From: Absicoccus intestinalis
GTDB taxonomy: Bacteria > Bacillota_I > Bacilli_A > Erysipelotrichales > Erysipelotrichaceae
Length of the DNA stretch: 64,000 nucleotides
Direction of reading: 5' to 3'
Assembly: GCF_033971885.1 (NCBI RefSeq)
Contig: NZ_JALBUS010000007.1
Span: 1-64,000 of the forward strand
Below are positions 25,411-33,600 of the stretch, piece after piece. Within the stretch, counting starts at the first letter, position 1, and each line of letters starts with the position of its first letter. The notes beneath the pieces are model-generated. The model was not told where the DNA came from and ran no database searches. It saw nothing but the letters and a program-made list of their open reading frames with translations. Position numbers and translations under genes: made by a program.

Positions 25411-26400
25411 CTAGCCAGGTAACGTTATCATGTAATACTGCTTTATGATGCCATTCACTGTTTTTATACATAATTTATTGACGTAGGACCCTCCGCCATC
25501 TCCTGCTCCATCCGGCATTTCCGGTGCCCATCCCGCAAGATATTTCTGCCAGTCGTTGCCCCATTGAGCACGCGGACTGAAAGCCGGGCTTCCAGGGTCT
25601 GCCGGCCTTTCGTAGTTGTACAGATAGGCCATAGCAAGATATCCGCCTGATCTTGTCGATTTTTTGAACGACTCAAAATCAATCGGATAGGATGCCGTTG
25701 GATAGTATCCTGGGCCACTGTTGATCAAGTCGCATTCCATGTTCCCGTAATCACTTAATTTGGCTTTTCGTGATGCCAGATATTCTGTGCATACGGTAAA
25801 TGGTGTCCACTGTACAAGGCCGAATCCAGGACCGACACCCGTTGCGTCCGATTGCCATCGGTTTGGATTCACTGAGCTTTCGTACTGAGCATTTCCAAGA
25901 ACGCCGCAGCAAGCCTGCAACGTCCATCCATGCTTCAGATGCAGATAACCATATAAGCATTTTGCATTGTTGTTCATTTCTGCCTGGTTCAATGCCCTTG
26001 TAGTTGCCGGTATGATCCATGCTAAGTTGGAAATAAAATTAGGTCTCAAAACGATTTGCGGCGCTCCTAAATTGATCAAATTAAAAGGGCCTCCATACCC
26101 ATCTGTGTTTTGATTTTGACCAAAGAATGTATTGCCACTATGCACGATGGCCACATGGTTGAAACTGAAGAAAACGATATCTCCAGGCTTTGCCTGTGAC
26201 CATGATACCTGTGTGCAACATGATCCTAATACCGTGCTTCTCCAGTTGACACCCCATTCCCATGCCGTAGCGTATCCAGGAACACGTACCGTACGGCCAA
26301 GCCCCCATGATACGTATTCTTCGGCACCGGCATAGCATTGCCCAGAACCATACCATCCGGCAAGATGCGACTTGTAGAAGTCCATGTATTTTTTAGCCAT
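25411..26400 (-). CDS. Tail-associated lysin: CHAP plus phage tail lysozyme domains
   Basis: The 329-aa protein carries two wall-degrading modules. The CHAP domain (about 10-125) has Cys22 (SGQCYAGAEEYV) and His82 (FNHVAIVH). The second part (about 150-290) matches the phage tail lysozyme type: CCGVLGNAQYESSVNPNRWQ with a catalytic-type Glu, then GFGLVQWTP. A short Gly-rich linker leads to a C-terminal VNKLCIKTVNG segment. Its place among the tail genes suggests either tail-tip cell-wall digestion during DNA entry or a second lysis enzyme. Confidence 0.82.
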   Translation of the reverse strand: MAKKYMDFYKSHLAGWYGSGQCYAGAEEYVSWGLGRTVRVPGYATAWEWGVNWRSTVLGSCCTQVSWSQAKPGDIVFFSFNHVAIVHSGNTFFGQNQNTDGYGGPFNLINLGAPQIVLRPNFISNLAWIIPATTRALNQAEMNNNAKCLYGYLHLKHGWTLQACCGVLGNAQYESSVNPNRWQSDATGVGPGFGLVQWTPFTVCTEYLASRKAKLSDYGNMECDLINSGPGYYPTASYPIDFESFKKSTRSGGYLAMAYLYNYERPADPGSPAFSPRAQWGNDWQKYLAGWAPEMPDGAGDGGGSYVNKLCIKTVNGIIKQYYMITLPG

Positions 26401-26800
26401 TGTCTGCAGTGCTACTGGTTTCTGTGTAGTAGCTCCACAATACTAGTTCTCCTAATCTGACTTCGGTCTTTTTGTATCCTTCCTTATCGGATTCAACCTC
26501 TTTTTCTTCGATATGGTCTGTAATTTCACCAAATAATTCTTGACGGCGATTTGCTTGTGCTTCTTTTTCTTCTTTGGCTTGTTTGTCTGCAATATATTTT
26601 TCATAATCTGCCTTTGAAAAGTAGATATGTAGCTTCTTATCAGTCTTGGATGTGTACGTCTTGAAAGCATGGACTTCCGGCCATCCTTCGGGCATACCGT
26701 CCCATACCGCTTCGATATCGATATCTTCCGATTTCTGCATCGCGATATTTTCGATATTTCCATTTCCTCCTACTTTCACATATACATTTGCTTGCGACAT
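26393..26800 (-). CDS. Phage tail-region hypothetical protein
   Basis: The 135-aa protein has an N-terminal beta segment (VYVKVGGNGNIENI), a middle with KLHIYFSKADYEKYIADKQAKEEKEAQANRR, and a charged, helical C-terminal half. Small proteins of this kind follow phage fibre genes, possibly as fibre assembly chaperones, but that is inference. Strong ribosome site TAGGAGGAAAATT-ATG lies just outside the left inverted repeat, so inversion of the fibre cassette would leave this gene intact. Confidence 0.55.
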   Translation of the reverse strand: MSQANVYVKVGGNGNIENIAMQKSEDIDIEAVWDGMPEGWPEVHAFKTYTSKTDKKLHIYFSKADYEKYIADKQAKEEKEAQANRRQELFGEITDHIEEKEVESDKEGYKKTEVRLGELVLWSYYTETSSTADNG

Positions 26801-26819
26801 AATTTTCCTCCTATAAAAA

Positions 26820-26842
26820 AACTGGTGGCGAATATAGCCATC
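26820..26842 (+). repeat. Left 23-bp inverted repeat of the fibre-tip cassette
   Basis: Begins AACTGGTGGCGAATATAGCC and is identical, in inverted orientation, to 27260-27282. It encodes TGGEYSH in the fibre frame in both copies. It also contains an imperfect dyad (GGTGGC-GAATATA-GCCATC), the layout of a recombinase half-site pair. Confidence 0.85.
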
Positions 26843-27045
26843 GGATCACAATCGATGAAATGCCATCTCATAGCCACCAATATTATTCGCCAATTGTTCA
26901 AAAGGTAACCGCTGCATCAGGCGGATCTACTTATGGAAACTACAATAAGCAGTACAAAATTAGTACAGATAGTAGTGGCGGTGATCAAGCTATTTCATTG
27001 ATGGGCCCATACATTGTTGGCTATATGTGGAGACGTATCGGTTAA
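26821..27045 (+). pseudogene. Silent alternative C-terminus of the tail fibre, inverted orientation
   Basis: On the plus strand, in frame with the repeat, reads TGGEYSHRITIDEMPSHSHQ and ends GYMWRRIG-stop. The expressed fibre on the other strand reads TGGEYSHQLTVNEMPSHNHS and ends GYIWRRVA-stop. The two ends are clearly homologous but differ through the central variable part. This copy has no start codon or ribosome site of its own and is preceded by non-coding DNA, so it should be expressed only after inversion, when it would replace the 72 residues after TGGEYSH with 67 different ones. The two stop codons share the TTAA at 27042-27045. Confidence 0.85.
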
Positions 27046-29051
27046 GCTACCCGCCGCCAAATGTATCCGCCGATATAAGGCATCATATTGTTATGGGATT
27101 GATTGCCGCCGGTTGATGCAGTCTTATATGCCCAGTTAGTATTACCTTTTTGACTCAAGTCGGCCACAACATAAGACCCACCACCTAAATTTGCAACTTG
27201 CACTTTTCCAGTGCTAGATGGGGAGTGATTGTGGCTCGGCATCTCGTTTACGGTAAGCTGATGGCTATATTCGCCACCAGTTGCACCTGCCGTAAACGTC
27301 ATCTGCTTGCCATTCGCATCTGTTCCGGTTCCTGCGCCAATCAATACACGGCCTTCTCCATACGATACCCACGACCCGCCAAAAAGGTCGCCTGGATTAA
27401 CATTGTTTGTGGATAGATATAGACAGCCGATCGGATGAAACTTGTTCAAGATATATTTATCCAGTGGAGTACCTTTATTGGCATTGTTTAATTTCGTATT
27501 ATGTGCAGATATCTCAGAGCTTGTCTTACTGCTGTCTTCCATGACGTTTGGCATCTCTGAAAAATAAGAATCGCCATGAACCTCAAACCAGTTCTCATAC
27601 GCGCTCTTTACTGCATCTGTCTCACTGCCTGATAAGTTTAGATCAGACTGTTTGAACAAGGACATGGCCTTTCCCGAATTGGCCCAGTTGATAAGCGTGT
27701 ATGTCGAATTGACATGTGCATAAGCGTAAATATAATCGCTCATAAAATAGTCTTTCAATCCGATCATGACCTCATACTCTTTGGTCGCATCAAATATATT
27801 TCCACCGTGATATTCCGTGTTGATTGCCGTATACGGAGAACTTGTTACTGTATTCAATGTTGTCCATGATGCAGCATCCGTAGCCTTATATTTGATGATC
27901 ATGCTTGCCGTATTTTTGTTATCCAATTTAGAAATATCGTACGTATAACGGAATAAAGCATATGTACCACTGTTTTCATCTACAGTATAAGAACTATTGG
28001 CTCTCTGCACCGAAAACATACTAAACATGGGCTTATAATATGTAAGTATAGATACTGCTCCTGTCTTTGATGCGGTACGTCCACGACTATCGGTAACAGT
28101 AACAGTATATTCAATATCGATCGTATCTGAATTTGTCAGAGGGCCATTTATCACATCTGTAGTAAACGATTGACCAGTATATGACTTTTTATCAATGTTT
28201 GTAGTGCAAGAAGCAATAGCGGAACCATTTGAACCGGATGCACTGATATTAAATTTAAGCTGGGATTTTTCAGCTACATACTTGCCAAATTTAGATGCGA
28301 TAGAAGACACTGCTTCGGATATCGATATGGTACCTATAGTCGGTACATACGATTCCGGTATCTTTACCGTTATGCTTGTTTGCTTTGAACCTATTAGCGT
28401 CGATCCATTATAGGTATATAAAATAAGATTCAGTGTAGCCAAATCCGACTCTGTAATGCTTGATGCCAGCGAAGTAGGAATGGCCCATGCTTCACTGATG
28501 CTTGTTGCACCACTATCAATCGTCTTGATATCTACTGGATCGCCATTATTCAATGAGTAAGCTATCTTATGACTAAATGATGAGACATTAGGTGTCCCTT
28601 TTATCGTGATGGAATTCCCTAAAGTCGTTCCATTTGATATATCTACAGTAATATCAGTGGCCCTTGGAATATCAGTTAGCTTAAGCGTTCCTGATACGGT
28701 GCCACCTTTAGGAAGATAATAAGCAGTACCTACTTGTTTATAAGTGGCACTTACGCTTACATTTTTTGAACCATCTGCGTCATGCCCAACGGTCGTCGTT
28801 CCAGAACCAAGTGACTGTGAACCTCCATTAGTCATGACATTGATGTTTACGGCCTTGGCCAGTACATGTGCTCCATTGATATAGATATGTATCTCACCCG
28901 CACCGTTGTACTGTGCCGTACCGCCAGTAGAAATAAGCGTAGCCGAATATCCTACATTTGAGGTATTGTTAGCTACGCTCGTTGAGTTTTCTGTTACCTG
29001 AAATCTTAATTTCCAGTATCCCAGGCTGACTTCTTTTGTTAGACTTGGCAT
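27042..29051 (-). CDS. Tail fibre/receptor-binding protein (DUF859 N-terminus, collar-like tip)
   Basis: The 669-aa protein starts with a beta domain (about 1-135) typical of the DUF859 phage structural family (YWKLRFQVTENSTS, GEIHIYINGAHVLAKAV, GHDADGSKNV), continues with Ig-like repeats (about 130-470), and ends in a tip resembling the gp10/collar C-terminal domain: IGCLYLSTNNVNPGDLFGG, GRVLIGAGTG, then TGGEYSHQLTVNEMPSHNHS and GYIWRRVA. The tip usually binds the host receptor. Everything after residue about 597 lies inside the inverted-repeat cassette and can probably be switched. Confidence 0.85.
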   Translation of the reverse strand: MPSLTKEVSLGYWKLRFQVTENSTSVANNTSNVGYSATLISTGGTAQYNGAGEIHIYINGAHVLAKAVNINVMTNGGSQSLGSGTTTVGHDADGSKNVSVSATYKQVGTAYYLPKGGTVSGTLKLTDIPRATDITVDISNGTTLGNSITIKGTPNVSSFSHKIAYSLNNGDPVDIKTIDSGATSISEAWAIPTSLASSITESDLATLNLILYTYNGSTLIGSKQTSITVKIPESYVPTIGTISISEAVSSIASKFGKYVAEKSQLKFNISASGSNGSAIASCTTNIDKKSYTGQSFTTDVINGPLTNSDTIDIEYTVTVTDSRGRTASKTGAVSILTYYKPMFSMFSVQRANSSYTVDENSGTYALFRYTYDISKLDNKNTASMIIKYKATDAASWTTLNTVTSSPYTAINTEYHGGNIFDATKEYEVMIGLKDYFMSDYIYAYAHVNSTYTLINWANSGKAMSLFKQSDLNLSGSETDAVKSAYENWFEVHGDSYFSEMPNVMEDSSKTSSEISAHNTKLNNANKGTPLDKYILNKFHPIGCLYLSTNNVNPGDLFGGSWVSYGEGRVLIGAGTGTDANGKQMTFTAGATGGEYSHQLTVNEMPSHNHSPSSTGKVQVANLGGGSYVVADLSQKGNTNWAYKTASTGGNQSHNNMMPYIGGYIWRRVA
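27260..27282 (-). repeat. Right 23-bp inverted repeat of the fibre-tip cassette
   Basis: Reverse complement of 26820-26842 with no mismatch, and in the fibre reading frame. Sequence identity ends abruptly on both sides although protein similarity continues inward. Together the repeats bound a 463-bp segment (26820-27282). Confidence 0.85.
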
Positions 29052-29053
29052 AT

Positions 29054-32000
29054 CTATTTACCTACTTTCTTGAAATCCAATGATCCATTTGCTCTTGGCA
29101 CAAATGCGAATTTACCAATGGTCATGCTGTTTGCAAAATTACCATCTGTTACATACATCTGATTGTTTGCAAAATATGCAACCTCATTTCCATTTTGAAG
29201 GAATGCCAACTTTTCGTTCGTGATATTCGTCTTGAAATCACTGTCTGATTTTCCTAGTGATAGACCATTTTTATCAAATGTCATGTAATTATTAACATTG
29301 TTTGCTGTTTCGGTAAGGTCTGCAACATTTGATTTGACGCTGTTCAATTCAGATATATTTGCTGATATCTTTCCATCATATATACCAAATTGTGTATTCA
29401 TGGACGACTTATATTCATTCAATGCATCTTTGGTCGCATAGGTACTGTATACCTGCTGCAAGATATGATCCTGTGCATTATCGATTTGACTATCTACATT
29501 TGAACTGATGATGTTCATTCCTTCTGACAATGCGTTGTATTCGCCATGCAATACCGGTTCTGTTTCCTTTGTTGAACCATTATCGAATGTGACGATCATC
29601 TTCTCCCAAAGATATTCACCGTCAGAAATATTCGGTATCGTTGTCGTCCATGAATGACCACTTACCAAAGTAAATGTGTCTCGACTGTTTGACAAATAAT
29701 AATATGGCGTTATCTTGGTGATGCTATTGCTATACACCCCGATGACACGTGGAGTCGATTTATGTGATTCGCCGGATGAGAATTTTATTTCTTCATAGTT
29801 CCATAGATACCTGCTCGTCGCATTTGGTTGCTGCACTGTCGTTGACCATGACGTTGGAGCCGTTGTTGCACTGCTATTGACGTTGTAATATTCGATGATA
29901 TCTGTGATCCCTATACCGTCATCTCCGACCCATTTAACCCATGTATATTTTGTAGGATCATCACTGTCTGCTTCATTTACATCTGTAACATAATGTCCAA
30001 CCCATGTTTTTGATTTTGACCACGTATGTGAGAATCCAATCTTTCCATCATTTGAATTGGCATAGGCAATATGCAGGAATGAGGAAGTGCCAGATGGCCC
30101 CCTTTGGCCCTGAGCTCCCGTATCGCCCTTGATTCTTGCCCATGTATATGAGCTTACTGTCGTAGGGTCTGCCGAGTTGTAATCCGTGCATGTGCCGATG
30201 TAGGTACCAACATCTTCTCCGCTGTTTCCTGTGAAGGTCTTTCCTCCATCGTTGGAATACTTGACATGGAAGTACGGTGTCTTTCCATCTGCGCCTTTCG
30301 CACCTGGTGTACCATTTGTTCCATCGCTCACGGTCTGTGTATGCGTACCGTTCTTATCCGTGATGGATATGGTCGTTACACCGCCGCTCTTGGATACGGA
30401 AACTATTGGGGATACACCGTCTGTACCGTTTTTGCCCGGATCACCTTTAGCACCAGGATTGCCTTGAGGACCAGTATCACCTTTAGTCCCATATGAACCA
30501 ATGATTACAGGGTCCGTTACTGTGGTAGAATTGTCGGTCCATAAGGTCTTTGAATAAGTCCACAAGTATTTCTTAACTGAATCTGTCAATTGTACATCTG
30601 TGGTCCATCCGTCACTGTCTCTAGTAACACTAGTATTTAACCCCGTAGCCAGATAATAATGAGTAATTGATTTTACGCCTTTGCCTGTATCTCCAGTCTT
30701 TCCGGTAGCACCTTTGACACCATCGATTCCCTGTCTTGCAACAGAATAATATTGTGCTGTCGTGCCATCACTGAAATTCAATGTGATACGGGTCCACAAG
30801 TAATTTCCTTGCAGGATATCCATTGGTTTGGTCATCCATGCACCGATTGGCGCTTCAACCGAGCTTGTACCTTCCTGATACTCGACGGTATAGCTCTTTA
30901 TCGTTAATGAATCACCTTTATCGCCTTTTGGAATCTGAAAATTAAAAATGGCATCGTTTGTCGTGCCACTATTCGTAACGATTGCATTTGTACCAGCACT
31001 TCCAGTAGTGACCGTACCGACCGTAACTGTTGCGGTATCACCTTTGTCACCTTTCGGTCCCTGAGCGCCTGTCTCACCTTTATCACCAGTAATGATTGTC
31101 TTCATTTCCGGTAGTTTTACCGTCTGTGCATTTCCATTGGAATCTGAAAGTGTGAGCATGTTGTCATTAACGCTTAGCTCATAAGTTATTGGTTTCCATT
31201 GCGTCTGACCGGTCACGATACCATTGGTTACGTGGAATGAGTCGCCAACAAATGTACCGGTAATGCCTTTCCCAAATACACCGCCATCATATGATTGAAG
31301 ACCGTTCTTGTCGAACTTGATATATTTTGACCCATCACTGTTTCCGACCTTGCCAAACCAGATACCTTTCTGATTGAACAGAGTAGAGTCTTTCCAGTTC
31401 CATCCGGAGCCATCTGCCTGTTGCACGGTCGTTGCCTGTACGCCATCAGAACCTATCGCTATAGCTCCATATCCGGTGCCTTTTAGCGTGTTTTCTACTT
31501 TGACGACTTGATACCCGTTCTGATTATTTTTGTCTAGTGAGATAGCCATTTGCGCTTTCTGACCATCGATGACACCGGTAACGGTATCGGCATTGGCGGC
31601 TGCAAGAGGTGTATTCAACACCTTTCTTGCCGTCCGGTTTTGGCGTGCCTGTTCAGCATAATAATCAATGTTGTAATCGCCTAATGTCATCTTGGTGACA
31701 AGCTCATTGACACAATCATATGTGATCTCTTTGACACGAGCCTTGGTATTGATGTCAAGATCTTCGTTATACACGATGCACGAATCGCCAAGGCACAATG
31801 TGATCAGTGATTCGTAGCCCTTATAACGAGTCACTTGTGTAAGGTCACTGAAATCTACATCATAAGTGATGCTCGGCACATCGACCTTGTTTTCTGTAAA
31901 TTCTTTTTCAGATGCCTTGATCAGTTCCTGATTCATCTTATCCTTTGTGTCGCATACGATGATATCCTTATCTTCACTGCTTCCGGCGTCCTCTTTCAAA

Positions 32001-32815
32001 CGTATCTTTTCATACTTCATGATGGTCGGATAACCAACCGCATAGTCATTGAAATGCGGCGACCGTACCGATGTAAAGACCCCTTCTTTTGGTTCCAGAT
32101 GATGGCCATTATAAGCTTGTGGCCATATCTCTGTTACGAGCTTTGATGTATCAATCGTGTACTTGATATTGGTCATGGACAGTCCAGCAGAGATACGAAT
32201 CAGTTCTTCATCCGGAGAATTTCTGAACCGGTCAAGTTTTCGTCTCCATAGGAAACGGTAGTTGTCGGTTACAAAATCACCGCCCCATCGGTTGATGAAA
32301 GAATTGTCTTCATCATCATTGATGCATTCGAGCATGTTCTTCCATTCCCAGTATGCCGTAGCGGTCTGTTTATCCTGTTCTATCGAGAAGCCAATGGGCG
32401 CCTTGCATCTTGTTATCAGTTCTTTGATTGCATCCGATGCCATCTTGTCAACGATATGGATATGATCATTTACCATATACTGCCGTGCATCATAGAACAC
32501 CTGCGTAGCTTCTGCGGTAAATAGGTAAGGCCCTTTATCCGCTTTCGTGATACGGAATGCCTGTACCTTATTTATACCAATCGATTCAGTAAGGCTTTTC
32601 CGCATCGTGACGGCAATAATACCTTCCTTGACGATATAGTCATTCAAGCTCTTATCAAATGGCACCTGCATATCCAGTGACCACAAGCCATTACATTTCA
32701 TGGATACCGTACACTTGGTAGGAAACAACGGCCATGATCTTGCGGAATCATAAGTAAAGCTGCCATCCGTATCAAAATTGATGGCATTTGCTTTTATGGC
32801 TACTATCTGTGTCAT
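29054..32815 (-). CDS. Phage tail spike/tail-associated protein (Tal-like) with collagen-like segments
   Basis: Large tail-tip protein, 1253 aa from the ATG at 32815; GGAGG sits just before it and the frame extends 4 codons further. The N-terminal part (about 1-400) resembles the baseplate-hub/Tal domain of siphophages (after Dit). Later parts have several collagen-like Gly-X-Y runs (GDKGETGAQGPKGDKGDT, GNPGAKGDPGKNG, GAQGQRGPSG) alternating with repeated beta domains, then a coiled coil near 1130-1190. It probably forms the trimeric tail tip that contacts the host. The 3' neighbour is the fibre gene, 2 bp away. Confidence 0.85.
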   Translation of the reverse strand: MTQIVAIKANAINFDTDGSFTYDSARSWPLFPTKCTVSMKCNGLWSLDMQVPFDKSLNDYIVKEGIIAVTMRKSLTESIGINKVQAFRITKADKGPYLFTAEATQVFYDARQYMVNDHIHIVDKMASDAIKELITRCKAPIGFSIEQDKQTATAYWEWKNMLECINDDEDNSFINRWGGDFVTDNYRFLWRRKLDRFRNSPDEELIRISAGLSMTNIKYTIDTSKLVTEIWPQAYNGHHLEPKEGVFTSVRSPHFNDYAVGYPTIMKYEKIRLKEDAGSSEDKDIIVCDTKDKMNQELIKASEKEFTENKVDVPSITYDVDFSDLTQVTRYKGYESLITLCLGDSCIVYNEDLDINTKARVKEITYDCVNELVTKMTLGDYNIDYYAEQARQNRTARKVLNTPLAAANADTVTGVIDGQKAQMAISLDKNNQNGYQVVKVENTLKGTGYGAIAIGSDGVQATTVQQADGSGWNWKDSTLFNQKGIWFGKVGNSDGSKYIKFDKNGLQSYDGGVFGKGITGTFVGDSFHVTNGIVTGQTQWKPITYELSVNDNMLTLSDSNGNAQTVKLPEMKTIITGDKGETGAQGPKGDKGDTATVTVGTVTTGSAGTNAIVTNSGTTNDAIFNFQIPKGDKGDSLTIKSYTVEYQEGTSSVEAPIGAWMTKPMDILQGNYLWTRITLNFSDGTTAQYYSVARQGIDGVKGATGKTGDTGKGVKSITHYYLATGLNTSVTRDSDGWTTDVQLTDSVKKYLWTYSKTLWTDNSTTVTDPVIIGSYGTKGDTGPQGNPGAKGDPGKNGTDGVSPIVSVSKSGGVTTISITDKNGTHTQTVSDGTNGTPGAKGADGKTPYFHVKYSNDGGKTFTGNSGEDVGTYIGTCTDYNSADPTTVSSYTWARIKGDTGAQGQRGPSGTSSFLHIAYANSNDGKIGFSHTWSKSKTWVGHYVTDVNEADSDDPTKYTWVKWVGDDGIGITDIIEYYNVNSSATTAPTSWSTTVQQPNATSRYLWNYEEIKFSSGESHKSTPRVIGVYSNSITKITPYYYLSNSRDTFTLVSGHSWTTTIPNISDGEYLWEKMIVTFDNGSTKETEPVLHGEYNALSEGMNIISSNVDSQIDNAQDHILQQVYSTYATKDALNEYKSSMNTQFGIYDGKISANISELNSVKSNVADLTETANNVNNYMTFDKNGLSLGKSDSDFKTNITNEKLAFLQNGNEVAYFANNQMYVTDGNFANSMTIGKFAFVPRANGSLDFKKVGK

Positions 32816-33600
32816 AGGCTCCTCCATCTAGGCTTGCATGTAACGACGAATCCAGGTGTCACATCAATTACATTTCTTCCTGGTGCCAGTCGCGCTTTTT
32901 CTTCCAGTCCTGAACGTCCGGCACGATAGATACCTTCCTGATATGGGTACTTGCTATAAGTAAGAAGCAATTCCGTATCGATGTAATATTCCCTGTCCGA
33001 TTCACAATTCAATACGGTGATAGGATCATTTCCATTCACGGATATCGCAAAGTCATTATTAACACCTGTATGGTTTACGATACGCCACAATGGGTAGCAT
33101 TCGATGTACGGATTATATCTGATATCATCGATCGTTCGCCATTTCTCACCGCCAATAGACCAGTCAAACGGGTCCAGTGTAAAAGTGATAGTAAAAGAAC
33201 CGACCATATGGCCAGTTCTCTCACATTCTGATATATCTGCCTTTTCGATGTTCATGTACCACTCGGCATCATCGCTTTGCTGCAAGCGATGCACCATGCT
33301 GTTATCATTGGCAGACATGATCCAGTTCTTTATCTTTCGATACTGGTTGTACCATGACTCTTTGAGTTTGTTATCGTTAACGAAAGAACAACTAAACTCC
33401 ATCGTCTTGTTATCATAGGTGCCCATAAATGAACTTGTCGTACCGTTTCGCCCAAGGACATCATCAAAGTCGTGGTACTTTGGCTTTGGTGTGTCGATCT
33501 TGGCAACCGTAGCTACCCGGATCCCATATTTGAAAGAAGAAACGCCATCGATCATGAAATGGTATTCACTTGGTTTCTTTTCCTTGATTATCCATCCCAT
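32812..33600 (-). CDS. Distal tail protein (Dit)
   Basis: The 262-aa protein has the siphovirus Dit pattern: an N-terminal domain with FMIDGVSSFKYGI and a central region with MEFSCSFVND and YNQYRKIKNWI, then the galectin-like C-terminal half (ITVLNCESDREYYIDTE). Dit forms the hexameric hub between tail tube and the spike. It lies directly between the tape-measure and the spike, the canonical order, and overlaps both by a few bases. Confidence 0.9.
   Translation of the reverse strand: MGWIIKEKKPSEYHFMIDGVSSFKYGIRVATVAKIDTPKPKYHDFDDVLGRNGTTSSFMGTYDNKTMEFSCSFVNDNKLKESWYNQYRKIKNWIMSANDNSMVHRLQQSDDAEWYMNIEKADISECERTGHMVGSFTITFTLDPFDWSIGGEKWRTIDDIRYNPYIECYPLWRIVNHTGVNNDFAISVNGNDPITVLNCESDREYYIDTELLLTYSKYPYQEGIYRAGRSGLEEKARLAPGRNVIDVTPGFVVTCKPRWRSL

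Noticed and set aside
26860..27045. Plus-strand frame as an independent 61-residue gene
   Set aside because: No ribosome site; homology to the fibre begins upstream of its ATG within the inverted repeat. It is the silent half of a switch cassette.
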